DNA of 60,000 nt from Hydractinia symbiolongicarpus (taxonomy: Eukaryota > Cnidaria > Hydrozoa > Anthoathecata > Hydractiniidae): NCBI RefSeq assembly GCF_029227915.1, contig NC_079876.1:30975828-31035827 (forward strand), in the 5' to 3' direction. The position numbers and the translations under genes are program-made. The notes beneath the pieces are model-generated. The model was not told the origin of the DNA. It did no database searches and saw only the letters and a list, made by a program, of their open reading frames with translations. Shown here in pieces: positions 12,949 through 23,110 of this stretch. Position 1 is the first letter of the stretch. The number at the start of each line of letters is the position of its first letter.

Positions 12949-13452
12949 TCATTCATCAACTTCATCTCCATATGGTCCATTTCCTCTAGAAATTCCCTTT
13001 CCAGTTGTAATAGATCCACGTATACCAAGACCAGATCTGACTCTGACTATACCGTGTCTTCCAAGACCACCAACAACAAGAACATTTTTGCCAACTAAAC
13101 CTCGTCCTCCAAGACCTGATACAATAATTCCTTGGCCTCCAATCAATTTATATCCTCCGTATCCTTTTCCTCCGACTAAGCCACATCTACCGAGTCTCAT
13201 ACCCGCGAGACCTGATCCAATGAGAACATTGCCCTCTCCTAATCGTTGTCCTCCAATGATTCCAACCCTACCTAATTTACCAATACCGGAACCAGCAGCG
13301 ACTGTGCTGCACCCCGAGTACCAACCTTACCTAATCCGCCTAATCCTCCCAAGGCATCTCCAGCAATGGTTTCACTGCCTTGTCTTATTCCAGAACAAAC
13401 ACGTCGGTGACCAGATTATCCATAACCAATGCGGCCATATGATCTGTATACC
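12949..13452 (-). pseudogene. Truncated Gly-rich secreted protein paralogue
   Basis: The minus strand encodes the C-terminal part of the same protein as the intact gene at 21208-22728, including GLGIRGSITTGKGISRGNGP and the ending GDEVDE before a stop. An open stretch of 83 codons (13200-12949) is followed upstream by more homologous but frame-broken sequence to 13452, where similarity stops inside the exon. No signal peptide, acidic spacer or 5' exons are present. It belongs to arm A of the inverted duplication and is therefore a gene fragment. Confidence 0.75.
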
Positions 13453-13627
13453 TTTAAATAACCAGACATTTTAAAATTATCATTGCGAATAACCTGTAGC
13501 TTTAAACCATAGGTAAATTACATACAATATAATTGAATCAATAAAAACTACAGATTTATATACATTTTTATTAACTGATAGCTATTTTCAAGCGGTTTAT
13601 ACGGAAAATTCGCTGCGCTTATTGGCT

Positions 13628-13898
13628 AAAAAGCCTTCACTACGAGCTTTATGCAACACGGTTTAACTTTTAACCTCATAGCAACCACAATGACTGCTAT
13701 TGATTTAAACAAACAACTTCGCTAGAGAATTGATGAGGTAGCTAGATATATAAAGAATCAAAACTGAACTTACAGGAAATCCAAATCCACCAGAAAAACA
13801 GCAAGAAATGTTAATAATTTTAAATCCACTGCATTTTTAATATCAACAGTCATCGCAACAATTAGCAACAAGCAAAACGACGTCGAATTTGTGTGATA
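13628..13898 (+). repeat. Dispersed repeat, copy 1 (mate at 17750-17946)
   Basis: Starts AAAAAGCCTTCACTACGAGC and ends CGTCGAATTTGTGTGATA. The same beginning and end, with diverged sequence between, recur in the same orientation about 4.1 kb downstream. The nature of the repeat is unknown. Confidence 0.6.
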
Positions 13899-13920
13899 AG
13901 ACTACAGGGATGTTTTAGAT

Positions 13921-14430
13921 TTGTTTATAGGGATAAAAAGTCCAATGCATAAATCTATAATAAAAATGAACACGAGAATCGTTCGAAAATTACGTGAGAT
14001 AGCTAAAAGCCGTGGCATGAAAGGATACCAAGACGAAGCAGGGTCAAGAAAGACAGTCAAGCCTGGGACGATACTGCCTACACCCGTAGCCATGGATGTG
14101 TTTGAAAGACAAGAGATGACAAAGGGTCATGAAACGTGTCTACGATGGCTTTATGAGATAATTCATGGTCTTGTATGACGGACTAAGCAAAGCCCTGACA
14201 CGGTCTACACTACATGACAAAGTTGAAGTCAGAGAAGGACTACATCAGCGATATCCGACGTCTGTATGACGATGCTCAGAAAGACGTTGACTTCACACCT
14301 CAGGAGCATTCGATATTCCGAAGCTTTCGTATCACTGGTATAGAAAAAGCTTACGTTTATTTATTTCCTTTCATTATGGTTTTAGCTATAAAAAACAACA
14401 GGAGGCACGTGTCTGTTTATAGTGTAGTTT
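13921..14430 (+). pseudogene. Unidentified frame-broken coding relic
   Basis: A frame of 85 codons contains KLREIAKSRGMKGYQ, a pattern like SAP or Rho-N type nucleic-acid-binding segments, where LKxxAKxRGxxGY is common. A second frame at 14214-14432 contains DYISDIRRLYDD and FTPQEHSIFRSFRITGIEKA. The local base composition is less AT-rich than its surroundings and looks coding. Similar modules occur in uncharacterised proteins linked to large DNA transposons in invertebrates, but I cannot confirm this. It could be a mobile-element relic or a decayed host gene. Confidence 0.35.
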
Positions 14431-14439
14431 GATCACTGT

Positions 14440-15453
14440 GATTTCTCAGGTGAGAACTATTTTTGCTGCCACAAACTGAAAAATGTGTGCCACATTTAGC
14501 TTGCACTGCTGGGTGGCTAGCCGGTTATTTACTAAAAAATAAGAAAAGCAAAAAATTTTGGGTTGTGATTAGCCAACTTAAGTCAGTTCTTGGAGAATAG
14601 GAGCACCCTTCAGCTTGGTTTAAAAGTTTTCAAAGGGTTTTGATTAGCTGCAAACAGCCTGTAAGTTTGGACAACATTTTGAATAAAATTCAAGACACTT
14701 TCTCGCCTCGGAAGCATTCATGAAATGTATATTTTGTACCCTTAGGAACTAACAAGATAGCTACCCTACTTAACTTCTTAGATCACTTTCTTTTTTAAAT
14801 CACTCTTTTTGTAAACGAATTGTTTACCTATTACTTTGTGGCAATTATTCATATTCTTAAAAAAACGTTTTCTGTTTTAAAATACATAAATTCTGAAACT
14901 TGAAAAGTATAGTTAATGCAAAATTACTTGTTATGCTAATTCCATCAGACAGGTCTAAAAACACACCAAAGTAATTTTAAATCAATGTCTTTCTGTTTAG
15001 CAGTGCTCTTTCACTTTTTTACTTTAACGAAATGGGCCTGAGAAAGTGTAGTCTGGCTAAATTGATGCTATGGTTTAAGTCAACGCACTGTTATTATGTC
15101 ATTATTTAATATGTTAGCTGTTAAATGAGATATAAGTGATCAAACCTGGATAAGGGCATTATAGCTAGCAAGTATAGTAATTCTCCCAGTACGAAGAAGG
15201 CTCTGCCTCCACTAACTTGCTTTCCTTTGCTCTTAGTGATAAAATAATTATGTATATATGAGTTGATGAAAATAATGAAGGGAATTTACCTTTTATATGC
15301 CTTTGTGCATCAAATGTCATATTGATTTGTCTGTGTGGTAACGAATGCCTTTTTTAAATTGACACCCACTTCAAATAGTTTAATCACCAGTTTAACGCTT
15401 GTGCTAAAACTATATTCATATTTCTTATTTTATGAGGATTTTTTCTTTTTCAG
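14440..15453. other. No feature assigned; probable intron of the next gene
   Basis: An upstream exon of the gene ending at 15863 may lie here. One weak candidate follows the acceptor TTTCTGTTTAG at about 15000 (frame around 15003-15110), but it lacks a clear donor. Confidence 0.3.
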
Positions 15454-15863
15454 ATCAGCTGTGATCAAAGCAGCCACCATCAGCATTTCCAAAAAATCTT
15501 GACCAAGAGAGTAAGATTTAAAACCCTACATGCTGAGTGATAATGGTTTAATTGTATTTTGACGGATTCTAAACACTAATATATTCTCACTGCGTTGTTG
15601 ATTAAACTTGTTCGGAAGTTATTAATTGAAATGTTCATTGACTTTTACATAACAGGATTTGCATTGAGGAATTTGCAAAATTTTCTAGATTATTTTTCAA
15701 CATATGCAATTTAAGTTTTTTTCAGAATGCCATGTTAATACGTCTGTACCGAGAAAGGTTGCCCAAGTATATACCAAGCTTGCAAGGTCGATACGCTGAC
15801 CGTATAGAGGAAACAAATGATAGCTATTTGTTTGGGTTTGAAGAAAGCAGGATTATTTTCTGA
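15454..15863 (+). CDS. Two terminal exons of an unidentified gene
   Basis: Exon 1 (15454-15510, 57 nt) follows a strong acceptor, TTTTTCTTTTTCAG, and ends at GTAAGA. Exon 2 (15726-15863, 138 nt) follows ATTTAAGTTTTTTTCAG and ends at TGA 15861-15863. Joined in phase 0 they read ISCDQSSHHQHFQKILTKR then NAMLIRLYRERLPKYIPSLQ and on to FGFEESRIIF. The charged, non-repetitive composition, the good splice signals and the frame continuity across the 215-bp intron make this convincing as the C-terminus of a conserved soluble protein. I do not recognise the family. Upstream exons were not found with confidence, so this may also be a truncated copy. Confidence 0.55.
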
Positions 15864-17172
15864 GGATTTAATTGTTATAAGGTTGTAAAAACCAGGTTGT
15901 GATAAAGAAAGAAAACGTTTGATTTAACTTTCATTGTATCCATTTTATAAATACATGTACAAAAAGAAAACAAAACATTCGAATATCCCAGGTTTTTTTG
16001 AAAAGATATACAGATTTCTAGACAACTTACCCAGTATTTCTCTCTTTCTGTCACGATTGATTTAAAGCCCTTTGAAGAACGAATTTTTTGTTTGTTTTTG
16101 TTCTCATTTGTTTGAAATATAAGGCAATAGCGTTAGTCACAGTGTTGTATGAAGCAAGAAATTTTCATATGTTTATTTTCTCTCAGTCAGACAACAAATT
16201 ATAAGAAAGCTGATAAAAACTTGTGGAGCTCTTACATCATGTAGTTTGCGGTAAAGGTATGGTTGCAACTAAATTACTAATATGTTTATTTATAGGTATA
16301 AAGCGGTTTCGCACAATTGCACTACTGATAACAAAGAGTGAAACAGTCGGGTATTTAAATCCTCAACATAGTATAAGACAGCACCAAAAAACATGTGTAA
16401 TTAATTTTTTACTATGAACAAGAAATCATTTCGTCAGCAGTGGAAAATACAAAAACTAAGTATAAAACGTTTTCTTGTTAGGTTTTCGTTTCATAAAAGT
16501 CGACCTTTAACATAACTACGACCTATGAAAGCAGTGTGTATCAAGTTGTTTCGCCATCTCCTTGCAATATACGTACGGAAATCATACGCAACTTGTCATT
16601 TGATATGACTAAACTTTCGGTAATGATAGTTATTGGTAACACCCCCTTTTTAATGTCAGTTTTTTTTGGTGTGCTCTGCGTTTCATAACGATCAAAATGT
16701 TTTGAATAGTTGCAGTACTTTTCAAAAAACAAACTAGCAACTATTTTATATTAACTGTACTAAAATTTGAAAGATTACTGAGCAACTTTAATACTTGAAA
16801 TATTAGATATGAGCAGCAAATTATTTCTTGACATGTGTTTTTTATATTTATTTATAAAAAATTTCAATTTATGCCAGTTTTGAACCAAATGAAAATTGAT
16901 CCAAGTTTTAGGTAAGAATTTTAGGTAAGAAGGTTTTTCGTAATCTTTAAAAGCATGTGACTTTGACAACCTTTACGCAACTTTTCTATTAATATAGAGG
17001 TGATTTTTTAAACAGCTTGGAACACTAGGTCCACAGTAGAGTTCCTTATGAGCGATATGGGTATATTCTAATTTTTCCAATCGCGAGATTGTAACAATAT
17101 GAATTGTTCACGAATGTAGAATCGGTTTTCTTGCTTTTCCTCTTTTGGCAATCAATTCAATAACTGTCAAAT
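15864..17172. other. Intergenic, no gene recognised
   Basis: Downstream of the unidentified gene. Short frames only, none with motifs. Confidence 0.4.
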
Positions 17173-17238
17173 GGTCAATTACCCTGTTAAAATACACTGT
17201 CAATTACCCTGTCAATTACTCCGTCAATTACCCTGTCA
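17173..17238 (+). repeat. Short tandem repeat (GTCAATTACCCT-like)
   Basis: Four to five imperfect copies of a unit of about 12-14 bases, GTCAATTACCCT, in a row. Probably a minisatellite. Confidence 0.7.
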
Positions 17239-17749
17239 CGTAGCCTAAGAAAAAAGCATTTAGATTAAACATTAAAACAAATTTTTGCACAGTCATGGTG
17301 AGAACTACTTCATTAATAAGTGACCGGACGTGTGGCTTATTTAACAACATACAGCATTATCTTGTGTAAACGCATTAAGAAAGAAACGAGAAAGTATGAA
17401 CAACAATGTTTGTCTCTTACCACAAACTTCCCGCAGATAAATAACGTGAGCTCATAAAAGTATTATACAAAAAGAAATATTGAGCGATGCCTTTAAAATT
17501 GGGATAGGTATAATATTTGGAGTTATTTTGGTTTTTGTCAGCTAACTTATTAGCAACTTTATAATTCGAAATCTTTTCGATTATTACAACTGACGAGAAT
17601 ATATACCAGATTCTCAAAAACAACCATTCTATAGTTGCAAACAAAAGAAAGTGGGCTTAGGACCAATTAAACGCAGACCTTTTTTTTTGTCATTCCATAT
17701 AGGCCCTCATCGATAGAATCTTGTACTTCTAATACAATATAAACTGTTT
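17239..17749. other. Intergenic, no gene recognised
   Basis: No recognisable coding sequence or transposon ends. Confidence 0.4.
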
Positions 17750-17946
17750 TGGTCAAAAAGCCTTCACTACGGGCTTTAAACAGCACAGTATAACTTTAAC
17801 CCTTATAGCAGCATAAATATTTGCAATAAATGTAAACAGACAAATCCCCAGAGAATATAGAGTAACATAGCTAGCTACATACAGACTCAAATATCACCCT
17901 ACGGTAAATCCGAAACCTCGCATCACTTCGTCGAATTTGTGTGATA
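17750..17946 (+). repeat. Dispersed repeat, copy 2 (mate at 13628-13898)
   Basis: Begins AAAAAGCCTTCACTACGGGC and ends CGTCGAATTTGTGTGATA, the same borders as the copy at 13.6 kb. It is about 70 bases shorter through internal deletions. Confidence 0.6.
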
Positions 17947-18335
17947 GACCCTTCTTTTAAAGCAGAATATACTTTAGTTTAAAAAAACGTTTAAAAAATT
18001 CTATATATTATTCGAAGTTGTAAACTTTCGCTATTTCAAGCTTTGTGGGTACAAAAATCGTTGTCGAAATTGTCTTCCGATTCATCTAGTTATCATTAAA
18101 ATTAACGAAAAGAAATACTAAGCTATAAGAATATCTCCTAAGAATACTTTTTCTACGAAACAACTCTCTGTCTTATAGTGTTATACCTCATATTTCGGAT
18201 AGATAATAGCACTAATGTCACAAAAACTGTGCTAACATGTAGAACTTAAATTGTTTATCAATCAAAAACAACAACAGAGATTAACAGGGATTAACTACAA
18301 AAAAGACAATTGTGAATACATTTCAAGGTTTATAA

Positions 18336-18376
18336 ACTCTTGCTGTTTCTGCCAATATCAGGCTTCATCAGCATGA
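18336..18376 (-). other. Weak hammerhead-ribozyme-like core
   Basis: On the minus strand there is CTGATGA, then a small stem GCC...GGC, then GAAAC. These are the conserved core boxes of hammerhead ribozymes such as those in Penelope-like retroelements. Stems I and III are not convincing from inspection, so this is only a candidate. Confidence 0.25.
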
Positions 18377-18915
18377 CTAGATGAATCAAATATCGTACCA
18401 GCCATGGACAGCAAAATAAAACACAAACGTAGCATAAACAATAAGAATATGGAAAGACCGGGATAATAAAGATGAAATGTACATGCATGGGATTGATACA
18501 TACACACCTTAGTGTTTAGCTGGAGTTGACAACATGATTCGTTAGAAAAGATCCAGGATTGAAAAAAAATAATTTGTGTTACTTGTTTAAAGAATTATAG
18601 AGAACATGCAACATTAAATTTGGGAACGAAAAAGCAAGAAAATAGAAAAGGCAATGTATGATGTTTGATATTTTCCTTTATGCCAGAAAATAGCTATATG
18701 TTTACCCTTTGCAGAGTTTTAAACAACATTATAATAAAAAAACAGTAAACATGGGCTTTCAGTTTTCCTTAGTAAAAAAAATCCAGCATGTTACTCTAGT
18801 AATCATTTGGTAATAATATTGTGCTAACTATTGTTGTTTAGAAACATGCCGTTAAAGTGATTAATTACTAAGAACTGATGCAACATAAAAGACATTGAAG
18901 GAAAGACAGTACATA

Positions 18916-19438
18916 CACTGTCAACGCTCGATATCTCGAATAACAGTTATCTGAAACTTTCGCTAAAAAACCTTTTTTTCGGTCCCTTTAGTCATTGTAA
19001 TCTCCTGTAGGCAAAATTACAAGATATGTCTCCAACTCTGTTATGTCGAACTTTCGCTTTGTCGAACTATTTTGCCGGTCCCTTTAGCTTATTTTATCAC
19101 GTTATCTCAAACTTTTGATTTATTTTTCAAACAATCATTCATTGATACATAAAAGAGACTTTCAAATTATTACAATTGGGGATTTTGAAATCCTCTTGAT
19201 TTTAAAAATGGCTACCAGGCGAAAGCTCGTGGTAACAACGTTGGCTGTTACTCGTTTTCGGCTAAACAATATAATCAAAAACGTAAACTTTCGTAAACAA
19301 GTACGGGTATTTTGCTATCTCAAACTTTAAAAGCCGATATCTCAAATATTCTCTTAAATATTCTGTATCTCAAAATTTTCATACATCAACCTTTTTGACG
19401 GTCCCCTCACGGCTCAAAATTTCAAGCGTCAACTGTGT
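18916..19438. mobile_element. Non-autonomous pogo/Tigger-like TIR element
   Basis: Imperfect inverted ends: CACTGTCAACGCTCGATATC at the left and, reversed, CACAGTTGACGCTTGAAATT at the right. A TA precedes the left end. Internally there are many ATATCTC/TCGAAC/GGTCCC strings in both directions (18955-19075, 19300-19400), typical of Tigger-like subterminal repeats. No transposase. Confidence 0.5.
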
Positions 19439-20600
19439 TTATCATTCAAGCTAAAACATAACTAGGCTTGTTATTTCTGAGTTTTTTTTATGTTAACAGT
19501 TGAACAGTTGTGATATAATGAACCTAGTCATTTTCTCTGAAATGCATAGAAATATGAAGGAATTACCTTAATCGATAATATCCAGTTTTAGCACAAGGGA
19601 ATGAACAGAATTTATTTAACATATGTATAAAAAAATATGCAGTTTAGCTCCCATATTTTGCAAAGGAATTTATAATGGAACTTATTGTTTAACCGAGATT
19701 GTGATACCGTATGTGTAGCATGTTGACGGGTTTTTTAATCATTTTCTTGTCAAAATCAAAACCACTAAATAATTACTTACTTGAGTCTTCAATATTGAAA
19801 ATTATTAACTTATCGTTAAATATTTTGTCTGATATAAAAAAGTTAATGTAATGTAAAGAGCGCACTTGCTTTAAGAATATCATGTTTTGTTTGAATTGTT
19901 TAAAATATTGTTGTGCTGACTTCAGCATGACAAATAAATAAAACACCCCTTTAAGACTATCCCTCCCCCTCCTAGTATTATTATTTGCATTTGGCTCCCA
20001 TCAGTTAAGCATCACAATTACGAAACCGTCCAATATTCTGCAGCTATATATCATAACAAAGTACATGTGTCTTGAGTGTCTTGATGTAACTTGATTTTTT
20101 TTTATTAAAAAATATACTTATTCAGTATTAAAGAAAACGCAGGTATAATTTATTTGAATTCCTAGTATGGTTCCACCTAAAATTATCAAACTCAAAAAGA
20201 GAAGAATATGAATTTTATTTCCATTGTCTTTTGCACCTAGCGTTTCCAAATTATCAATACACTAAACATGTATGTAGAAAAAAACGTAAAATGTTTAATT
20301 AAAATTTAAGAATATGTTCGAAGTGGAAAGAAACATTAAGAAAAGAAAAAAGGAAGTCGAAAGTGCTATAAATGGGACCAAGAAGACGAGGCTAAAATTT
20401 AGATAGTTGCCACAAAATATTTTTATAGGGATTTTAGGGCTTTCTGATAAACTAGGTTAAACGATTTTAACAAATAAAATAAAAAGAAGAACAAAAGAGA
20501 AAAGCAACAATAATAAACAACACAATAATGACCAAATGCAAGGCCTCATTTTTAAAAAAAAACATTTTAAACTCCATCACGACCAATATTTCTTAAAAGT
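19439..20600. other. Intergenic upstream of Gly-rich gene promoter
   Basis: AT-rich, no gene seen. Purine-rich stretches at 20320-20400 and 20460-20510. Confidence 0.4.
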
Positions 20601-20820
20601 CATGGTTACTTTAGCTGACCAACCACGCTGTACTCACCAGACACATAATAACAGTTCCTGTCATCACCATACTTTGTTGCATCACTTCAAGCGTTGAACA
20701 TGCTTTGTGGTTGGTCGAAAAAAGTATAAAAAATGCAAAGTTACAACATTTTGCACAAATCAATTTTGATTTAAGTGCGAAGAAGGAAAGAAAAGCTGAT
20801 TCAGATATTGTTTAAAAAAG
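20601..20820 (+). promoter_or_regulatory. Promoter and 5' UTR exon of the Gly-rich gene
   Basis: A TATA box (TATAAAA, 20725-20731) is preceded by an inverted pair, GACCAACCAC (about 20617) and GTGGTTGGTC (about 20709), the latter containing the TGTGGT core of Runt-type sites. Transcription would start near 20755. A donor, AAAAAG|GTAGGC, sits at 20820/20821, and an acceptor, ATTTCAG, at 21197, eleven bases before the ATG. This predicts a non-coding first exon of about 65 nt. The 130-bp promoter block recurs at about 52030-52160 beside a relic of the same gene family, which supports a functional unit. Confidence 0.55.
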
Positions 20821-21207
20821 GTAGGCAGAGAGTATTCCATATATCTCTATACATTTAATTTAAAATAACTTCTACTATTGCCAAAACAATAGTACTCATA
20901 GCTAAACTAGCTTATATCCTGTGGAAAAATCCACTTGTAGATACTAGAAAACAAAAGAAAGGCATCTTAATGAACCAAGAAACATCGCTTACTGGGAAAA
21001 AAGTCATTCTGAGTAATTTCATTAACGCGAGAATAGCTTTGAATGTTAACAACAACAACAGAATAATGAAAATTAATCAACCAAACTTACCCATTATAGA
21101 CACGCAAACACTTGCAGTCAGCGTAGATTTATAAGAAATGAATTAAAGGTAAAAAAGTGCCTGTAAAATTTAACATAAATACACCATTACATTTCAGGTA
21201 ACCCAAA

Positions 21208-22728
21208 ATGAAGATTGTCATTTTACTGTTGTGTTTTGTGCTGGGAACGACATTTGGTATGTTTTTTATAGCTTATTTTACCACTCTTTTAACCCGAGAA
21301 TTCTTTGCAAGTTTGAAACGAAACTCGGAAATGAAACCAAATTCCTGTTGCAAAATTTAAAATTATAAGTCATAAAAATACTCAAGTCACAATTTTGCAA
21401 AAGATTTTTTTCAAGAACCTACTTTTATTATGTTTAATTATTTACCTTTTTTAACATTAGCAAATGAAGTGGAAGAAACAGAAGATTTTGCTGATTCAGG
21501 TATGGTTTTCAGCTTACATAGAAGTGTAATAACGTGAGAGCCATGGTAGAAATAAAATGTCAGGACACAACATTTACACAAAGGGATTTCACTTTTAGTG
21601 GACGATTTTATGGATCAAGACGAGGAGTCACAAATTGATGAAAGCGACGAAATGACAAATGATGAAGACGAGGAAGATGAAGATGAGGAAAGTGATCCAA
21701 GCGTATACGGATCATATGGCCGCAGTAATTATGGATATTCTGGTCACCGACGTGTCCTTTATGGAATTAGACGAGGCAGTGAAATCATTGGAGGACGGCT
21801 CTTGGGAGGATTAGGCGGATTAGGTAAGGTTGGTATCCGAGGTGGCAACAGAGTTGTTGTTGGTTCCGGTATTGGTAAATTAGGAAGGGTTGGAATCATT
21901 GGAGGAAGGCGATTAGGAGGACGCAATGTTCTTATTGGATCAGGCCTCGCAGGTATAGGACTCGGTAGACGTGGTTTAGTCGGAGGAAAAGGATACGGAG
22001 GATATGGATTGGCTGGAGGCCGAGGAAACATTGGATCAGTTCTTGGAGGACGAGGTTTAGTTGGAGGAAGGTCTCGCATTGGGGGCATTGTTGGAGGGCG
22101 TGGTTTAGTTAGAGGCCGATCCGGTCTTGGAATTAGGGGATCTATTGGAACTGGAAAAGGATTTTCTATTAAATACGGCCCATATTGGGATGAGAGCGAC
22201 GACATGACAGAAGACAAAGAAGATGAAGAAAGTGATCCAAGCGTATACGGATCATATGGCCGCAGTGGTTATGGATATTCTGGTCACCGACGTGTTCGTT
22301 CTGGAATTAGACGGGGCAGTGGAATCATTGGAGGACGCGTCTTGGGAGGATTAGGCGGATTAGGTAAGGTTGTTATCCGAGGTGGCAACAGAGTCGTTGT
22401 TGGTTCCGGTATTGGTAAATTAGGAAGGGTTGGAATTATTGGAGGACGGCGATTAGGAGGACGCAATGTTCTTATTGGATCAGGCCTCGCAGGTATAGGA
22501 CTCGGTGGACGTGGTTTAGTCGGAGGAAAAGGATACGGAGGATACGGATTGGCTGGAGGCCGAGGAATTATTGGATCAGGTCTTGGAAGACGAGGTTTTG
22601 TTGGCAAAAATGCTAGAAGACACGGTGTAGTCGGGTTCCGATCTGGTCTTGGCATACGTGGAAATGTTGCAACTGGAAAAGGAATTTCCAGAGGATATGG
22701 ACCATATGGAGATGAAACTGATGAATGA
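21208..22728 (+). CDS. Secreted Gly/Arg-rich protein with acidic spacer and two 180-residue repeats
   Basis: Three coding exons: 21208-21256, 21461-21499 and 21599-22728. All junctions are phase 1 and the joined frame is 405 codons. Residues 1-17 (MKIVILLLCFVLGTTFA) form a signal peptide. Residues 18-60 are strongly acidic (DEDEEDEDEE). From residue 62 two tandem repeats of 180 residues follow (540 nt period, 21693 and 22233, only scattered changes). Each opens with DPSVYGSYGR...YGYSGHRR, then Gly/Arg/Val/Leu/Ile-rich segments such as GLVGGKGYGGYGLAGG, and ends with an acidic tail (GDETDE at the C-terminus). There are no Cys residues after the signal peptide. I do not recognise the family. 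The layout of secretion signal, acidic piece and cationic Gly-rich piece fits either an antimicrobial precursor or a Gly/Tyr-rich matrix or perisarc protein; neither is shown. It is the parent-like copy of two decayed paralogues in this window. Confidence 0.85.
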
Positions 22729-22746
22729 ACATATAACATATACTGA

Positions 22747-22772
22747 TTGCTTTTCGGGTTGAAAAGCAAAAG
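22747..22772 (+). other. Stem-loop just after the Gly-rich stop codon
   Basis: TTGCTTTTC, loop GGGTT, GAAAAGCAA form a perfect 9-bp stem about 20 bases after the stop. The inverted paralogue keeps the loop and most of the stem (12910-12935). It could be a 3' UTR element. Confidence 0.5.
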
Positions 22773-22984
22773 ATAATTTACACTTGTCTTGTATAATATG
22801 GATTGATTATTTTGGTGTAAGGAATAGTATTTTCAATAGAGTTTAGTTGTTTTAATCCCCGTTAACCTCAAACTTCTGTTGTTCTTATCGTTACTAGTAT
22901 TGTTAAGGTGTTGACAAAATAATACAAAAAGAAGGATGATTGGTTATGCTACCACGAAACGTTAATTAAATTCTTAAACATAGT

Positions 22985-23110
22985 AGAATTCGAACCCACG
23001 CACTTTATATGTCCCTGTTTCAAGTGATAACCTTTCTGGGGTTGACACGTTGGATCGCTAGGCCGTCATCTATAGGACGAAGCGTCTCTCCGGCCTAGAT
23101 TAAGCAAACT
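22985..23110 (-). other. tRNA-like relic (B-box remnant)
   Basis: Minus strand reads GTGGGTTCGAATTC, a good RNA polymerase III B box, with A-box-like sequence about 90 bases upstream. The arm A copy (about 12690) is mutated to GTGGTGTTGAATTC. Probably the head of an old tRNA-derived SINE carried with the duplication. Confidence 0.3.

Larger units (their letters stand above)
10463..13452 (+). repeat. Inverted segmental duplication, arm A (~3 kb)
   Basis: Read in reverse complement, this stretch aligns with 22243-25401. Matching landmarks include the GTTCGCAAACGCATAAGGAG block (10769 against about 25127), the CACAAAATGTAAAA blocks, the AATTTGAGGCTTTTGGGCGG block (12381) and the Gly-rich coding exon. 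Arm A ends abruptly inside the exon, at a point matching about 22243 (or the equivalent site in the first repeat, 21703). At the other end, homology to arm B fades near 10511. Divergence of roughly 5-15 percent and many small indels point to an old event. The arms are separated by about 8.8 kb. Confidence 0.85.

Noticed and set aside
12938-13474. 178-codon plus-strand Pro-rich frame
   Set aside because: Antisense shadow of the truncated Gly-rich paralogue on the minus strand.
21759-22769. Long Pro-rich open frames on the minus strand (152 and 161 codons)
   Set aside because: They are antisense shadows of the Gly-rich repeats: Gly and Arg codons read backwards give Pro-rich sequence.
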